Source of the DNA: a virus
Length of the DNA: 20,336 nt
Virus record (IMG/VR): IMGVR_UViG_3300002514_000032
Location: 37,403 to 57,738 of that record
Direction: 5' to 3' (one strand)
The stretch's first letter is position 1; the number at the start of each line of letters is the position of its first letter. Of the stretch, positions 16,995 through 20,336 are shown one piece after another. The position numbers and the translations under genes were made by a program. The notes beneath the pieces are model-generated. The model did not search any database, had not been told where the DNA came from, and saw only the letters and a program-made list of their open reading frames with translations.

Positions 16995-18000
16995 TTTTTT
17001 TATTTTTATAAAAATCTTTTTCTATTCTTGTTAATCTTAAAAATGGTCTTACAAAATCTACCCAAGAATCATCTTTCTTAGGTAAAATATTAAGTAAACC
17101 ATCTGACATCATCAAGTCTAAAGCGTTTTTCCAATGTCTTCCTTGTGGGTCTATAGCTTCCTTTGATAATTCTTTTATTCCATTTATGGCGTCTTGTGTT
17201 AAAAATTGTTCACCAACACCTATTATAGTATAATTAATATCTAATATATGCTGATTTTCGTGTTCTTGTGTGTTGTTTGTTATACCTTCTATGATATTTT
17301 TCTCTTTCTGTGTTACTTTGTCTTTTTCTTTAATACTATCTATCACTTCTTTTAATGTAACTTTTTCTTCTAATATTTCAGGTTTTATTTTTATTAATGA
17401 CTTTATTCCTACCATTTTTATCCCGTATATATTGTCGGATGAATCCCCACAAATAGTTTTAACTAGTCTAACATTATTTGATGGGATATTAATGCCGTTT
17501 AAAGGTACCTTCTCACCGTATTTGAAGAGTCTACTTAAGGATAGGATATATAAGGATACTTTGGGTGATATGAGTTGTAAGAGGTCTCTGTCGGACGTTA
17601 GAATAATAATTTCTTCGTCTCTTGATTTTTCACAATAGTGACCTAAACAATCATCAGCTTCACATTTTGGGAATGTTGCTTGTCTAACGTAAAGTTCTTC
17701 TAGGTATTCTTGTACACGTAATTTTTGTTTAGCGTAAGACTGTATATCTTCTTCAGATTTATTTTTTAATCTTCTTTTTAGTTTGTAGTCTGGGTATAAT
17801 TTAAGACGTGGGTGGGTATTATCCTTCCCGTCCCAAAATACAACTACCTTTGTAATGAGATATCCATCAATATGTTTTCTTAAGGTGTTTAAAAAATGAT
17901 ACAAACCGCCTATGTGGTCTGTGCCATTATACATATTTTTTATACCATGAAAACCTGTACTTAATAAGGAGTTTCCGTCAACTAATAATGTTCTTGTCAA
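16987..18000 (-). CDS. rnh: T4 RNase H-like 5'-3' exonuclease / flap endonuclease (337 aa)
   Basis: Removes RNA primers and flaps on the lagging strand. The FEN/5'-nuclease acidic metal-site residues are all visible: D8 in LLVDGNS, D57 in VVFWDGKD, E114, D116 and D117 in CEADDCLG, D137 and D139 in LTSDRDL, and D186/D189 in GDSSDNIYGI. The helix-3-turn-helix follows (GIKMVGIKSLIKI, 193-205). A basic arch segment lies at PDYKLKRRLKNK (70-81). Length is close to T4 RNase H (305 aa). It follows the FKBP gene by 31 nt and overlaps the next gene by 8 nt. T4 RNase H and bacterial PolI-type exonuclease domains share these motifs; context favours the T4-type phage enzyme. Confidence 0.9.
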   Translation of the reverse strand: MTRTLLVDGNSLLSTGFHGIKNMYNGTDHIGGLYHFLNTLRKHIDGYLITKVVVFWDGKDNTHPRLKLYPDYKLKRRLKNKSEEDIQSYAKQKLRVQEYLEELYVRQATFPKCEADDCLGHYCEKSRDEEIIILTSDRDLLQLISPKVSLYILSLSRLFKYGEKVPLNGINIPSNNVRLVKTICGDSSDNIYGIKMVGIKSLIKIKPEILEEKVTLKEVIDSIKEKDKVTQKEKNIIEGITNNTQEHENQHILDINYTIIGVGEQFLTQDAINGIKELSKEAIDPQGRHWKNALDLMMSDGLLNILPKKDDSWVDFVRPFLRLTRIEKDFYKNKKND

Positions 18001-18031
18001 AACACATTTTTAAAGGGTTAAACAATTTTTT

Positions 18032-18466
18032 TTACTTTACTACTTCTAACAATTCAATTTCAAAATTCAAATCTTCACCAGCTAGAGGATGATTCATATC
18101 TAAGGTTATTTTTTCTTCCTCTATTTTTATTATTTGCCCTTGGATTGGTCTTTGTTTGTCATCTTGTCCTTGTACAAACCCCTTAAGTTCAAACTTCATG
18201 TCGGGTGGGAATTCGGTTTTTGGAACTTCGATAACAGCTTCGTCAATATACTTGCCGTATGCTTCTTCTGCTTTCAAAGATATTTTTTTAGTGCCTCCAA
18301 TCTCCATTTCTTTTACTGAGTCATTAAATCCTTTTAGTAATTTACCGTCGTCTATAGTAAATTCTAATGGTTGATTTCTTTCTCTCGAGTTGTCGAACTG
18401 TTCACCCTCTTTAAGGGTTCCTACATAATGTATTTTTACTGTATCTCCTGTTTTTAATTTAGTCAT
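18032..18466 (-). CDS. slyD: FKBP-type peptidyl-prolyl isomerase, SlyD-like (144 aa)
   Basis: A prolyl cis-trans isomerase and folding chaperone. The FKBP core is split: residues 1-70 (VKIHYVGTLKEGEQFDNS, then GKLLKGFNDSVKEM and KKISLKAEEAYG) and 120-144 (TLDMNHPLAGEDLNFEIELL). The NHPLAG-x-L-x-F block is characteristic of SlyD. Residues about 72-119 form the insert-in-flap chaperone domain (VIEVPKTEFPPD, then KGFVQGQDDKQRP). The His/Cys-rich metal-binding tail of E. coli SlyD is absent. The start overlaps the uvsX stop by 8 nt, so it is co-translated with recombination genes. A SlyD gene is an unusual member of a T4-type replication operon; host capture is likely but unproven. Confidence 0.92.
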   Translation of the reverse strand: MTKLKTGDTVKIHYVGTLKEGEQFDNSRERNQPLEFTIDDGKLLKGFNDSVKEMEIGGTKKISLKAEEAYGKYIDEAVIEVPKTEFPPDMKFELKGFVQGQDDKQRPIQGQIIKIEEEKITLDMNHPLAGEDLNFEIELLEVVK

Positions 18467-19463
18467 TTTCTTTTTCTATTTTTAAGTCGAAATCACCACC
18501 GGCCCCCAATTGTTCGGACCAAAATGTAGCGTATTCTTGTTTATATTTCTCAATTGATTTTTTTTCTTCTGTCTGTTCCCTTCCGGAAACAAATCCGTGT
18601 GGGGTTATTAATATTTTGCCGTCTTCATAACCTAAACCGTTAACATGATTTTTCATAATAGTTATTTTGGTTCTTGTAGCAAATTTTACCTTCCTTTTTT
18701 CTTTAACAGCTGAAATATTTGTCGTTCCAGCATTTTTTTGGTTACCAAACCTAAAAACTAATGTAGAGTTTAACCATAATGACTCACCACCTTTAGCTTT
18801 AATTTTTGGTTGGCCAAATGGGTTGTCGGGTAACTCAACCCATGGTTGGTTTACAACAACTAGGGTATTGGTGTGTTTGGAGTCTTGTCTTCGAGATTTA
18901 CCAATTCTTTGATTTAACCCCATGCCGATTTTATCAGCGAGAGTGGCCGCGTTATGCATTTTTCCACCCTTACCATCAAAAGTCATCTTACATGGTACTG
19001 AACCAACAGAATCCCATAAAAATAATAAATCGTAATCTAATTCACCTTTATCTTGAGCGTCTAATAAGGTATTAATATAGTCAGTAATCTCTTCTATATA
19101 TTGGAAGTCGTTATTAAATAGAAAAAATCCGTCCCAATCTATTTCACCTGTAGTTTGGTCTACAACTTCTTCACAGTCAAAACCCAAAAGTTTAGCGTGT
19201 TCAAATCCCCATTTTTGTTCAGTAATAATCAATACCGGTAAAATTCCTTTGGTTTGTGCGTCGACAGCTGCTTTTATTAAAGCTGTTGTTTTTCCAGTAT
19301 CAGAGTGACCTAGAAACATTTGTAAATGTCCCATTGCTGGTCCTGGTAACCCAGTAGCATCAAGAAAAGCTTTCCCTAAATCAAAAAATCTTTCTGGTTT
19401 AAAGTTAGCTTTCTTTGAAAACTTGTTTTTTAGTTCTGAAAATGTTCTTTTTTTCAATGCCAT
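18459..19463 (-). CDS. uvsX: UvsX/RecA-like recombinase (334 aa)
   Basis: Forms filaments on ssDNA and carries out strand exchange for recombination-dependent replication and repair. The RecA ATPase core shows Walker A GHSDTGKTT (52-60), the catalytic Glu in IITEQKW (E82), Walker B LLFLWDSVGS (146-155) and the conserved VVVNQPW strand (202-208). Before Walker A comes an N-terminal helical region (FSELKNKFSKK). It is shorter than T4 UvsX (391 aa), and no obvious acidic RecA-type tail is visible beyond a KIEKEND end. It lies 9 nt downstream of the gp32-like gene, the partner that UvsX-type proteins work with, and overlaps the SlyD gene by 8 nt. Confidence 0.9.
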   Translation of the reverse strand: MALKKRTFSELKNKFSKKANFKPERFFDLGKAFLDATGLPGPAMGHLQMFLGHSDTGKTTALIKAAVDAQTKGILPVLIITEQKWGFEHAKLLGFDCEEVVDQTTGEIDWDGFFLFNNDFQYIEEITDYINTLLDAQDKGELDYDLLFLWDSVGSVPCKMTFDGKGGKMHNAATLADKIGMGLNQRIGKSRRQDSKHTNTLVVVNQPWVELPDNPFGQPKIKAKGGESLWLNSTLVFRFGNQKNAGTTNISAVKEKRKVKFATRTKITIMKNHVNGLGYEDGKILITPHGFVSGREQTEEKKSIEKYKQEYATFWSEQLGAGGDFDLKIEKEND

Positions 19464-19472
19464 AGTCCGTAA

Positions 19473-20336
19473 TTAAAATGGTAAATCTTCGGATTGTGGT
19501 TCGTTTGCTTGTGGGTCAGTGTTATTTGAGCCTACTGTTGTTGTGTTGGTCATATTACTAACACTATTAGGGTCGTCATAAACATATTTTTTAAGTTCTG
19601 AATCCCAGACTGGGTCAAGACCTTTAGAAATAGCTTCTAAATATTCAACTGGTTTTTGTGAGTACACATCTTTCCAAGTTCTTTCGTCTTCAGTCCATTC
19701 TTTTACTTTAGTTTCATCTTCAGATAATTTTCCTGGGTCTTCATACATCACGGAAGATACTGTTGTGTATTCTCCTCTACCTCCTGGTAGTGGTACAGCT
19801 TGAAGGATTAATATTAAATCTCTTCCTTCGTTTATGTCAGTCACATCTCCTTTGTTTCTCCAAATAGGAATAATTTTATCTATTGGTCCGTCTCCTTTCC
19901 AGTTATGTTTAAATCTCCAGAATTTTACACCATCTTCCTCGTTGTCTCTATCAACAACCTTTACTATGTAGAATTTTTGTGAACGATAAGAACGAGCTAA
20001 TTCTTTTGATTGTGCGTCACCGGCTAATCTTAAAGCTTCTTCAACTTCATTTAATGGACTTCTTTCTCCTGTTGGTTTACCTGTGGAGTCTTTACCTGGG
20101 TCATAAATTTTCATCCATCTACCTTGTACTTGTGTGTTGTGAAAAAACACTTCTTTAAATGGTGAACTACCGTCTTGTGTTGGTACTATTCTAATTCTTT
20201 TTTCTCCTGATTTTGTTCCTTTTGGCAACATGATAGAAAGATATTGTTTCATTCTTTCTTCTGATGTCATTTGTGGTTTTGTGGAACCACCACTTTGTTT
20301 GTTTTTCTCGTATTGAGCTAAAACCGCATCTAAACT
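19473..20336 (-). CDS. gp32: gp32-like single-stranded DNA-binding protein (partial, 5' end outside window)
   Basis: The frame is open to the window edge. An ATG at 20270 has 22 further codons upstream without a stop (including LAQYEKNKQSGG), so the true start is outside the window. The core starts like gp32 (LPKGTKSGEKRIRIVP, then SPFKEVFFHN) and continues with aromatic/basic OB-fold-like stretches (KFWRFKHNWKGDG). The visible part has no Cys at all, so the zinc site of T4 gp32 is missing. The C-terminus is a Ser/Thr/Asn-rich linker ending in EDLPF, close to the bacterial SSB tip (DDDIPF) that recruits repair proteins. The neighbouring uvsX gene supports the role. I am fairly sure it is the phage SSB; gp32 homology is judged by eye. 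Confidence 0.82.
   Translation of the reverse strand, partial: SLDAVLAQYEKNKQSGGSTKPQMTSEERMKQYLSIMLPKGTKSGEKRIRIVPTQDGSSPFKEVFFHNTQVQGRWMKIYDPGKDSTGKPTGERSPLNEVEEALRLAGDAQSKELARSYRSQKFYIVKVVDRDNEEDGVKFWRFKHNWKGDGPIDKIIPIWRNKGDVTDINEGRDLILILQAVPLPGGRGEYTTVSSVMYEDPGKLSEDETKVKEWTEDERTWKDVYSQKPVEYLEAISKGLDPVWDSELKKYVYDDPNSVSNMTNTTTVGSNNTDPQANEPQSEDLPF

Noticed and set aside
1-20336. tRNA genes, CRISPR arrays, insertion sequences or attachment sites
   Set aside because: Coding sequence fills nearly the entire window; I saw no cloverleaf, no direct-repeat array and no transposase or integrase.

Overview
This window is one uninterrupted, tightly packed run of genes, all on the minus strand (transcribed from position 20336 towards 1). 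It looks like part of a contractile-tailed, T4-related phage genome. T4-type baseplate wedge proteins (gp25, gp6) sit beside T4-type replication and recombination proteins (gp32-like ssDNA-binding protein, UvsX/RecA, RNase H-type 5'-3' exonuclease, gp41/DnaB helicase). The DNA is AT-rich. Start codons are almost all preceded by A/T-rich leaders without a Shine-Dalgarno sequence, and one small gene belongs to DUF5522, a family I associate with Bacteroidetes. Together these point to a Bacteroidetes (probably Flavobacteriia) host. The host call is an inference.

Right part (about 12.8-20.3 kb), DNA metabolism: in transcription order, gp32-like SSB (5' end outside the window), UvsX, a SlyD-like FKBP prolyl isomerase, RNase H/FEN-type exonuclease, a 149-aa unknown, DnaB/gp41 helicase, a compact adenosylcobalamin-dependent (class II) ribonucleotide reductase, then two small Cys-rich proteins: a 57-aa zinc ribbon and a 70-aa DUF5522 protein. 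Genes overlap by 8-14 nt or are separated by a few to about 30 nt.

Middle (10.5-12.8 kb), baseplate wedge: gp25-like and gp6-like genes follow directly. The only sizeable non-coding gap (10395-10507, 113 nt) comes next and holds a perfect 9-bp inverted repeat.

Left part (1-10.4 kb), a poorly characterised virion module: a 1161-aa protein with an N-terminal prealbumin-like domain, a central hydrophobic membrane-like segment and a Cys-rich domain; unknown proteins of 599 and 295 aa; and a giant protein of at least 1410 aa, unfinished at the window edge. About 93 of the last 980 visible residues of the giant protein are Cys. They lie in degenerate Trp-x-Cys / Gly-x-Tyr-x-Thr repeats interleaved with segments that look like CBM5/12 chitin-binding modules. 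By position after gp25 and gp6, this should be the distal baseplate and adsorption apparatus.

The best candidates for something undescribed are: (1) the Cys-rich adsorption module; (2) the complete absence, in my hand scan, of the tetranucleotides GATC and GCGC from all 20,336 bases, which suggests evasion of restriction enzymes; (3) the SlyD gene inside the recombination operon; (4) a gp32-like protein with no zinc-binding cysteines but a bacterial SSB-type C-terminal tip.
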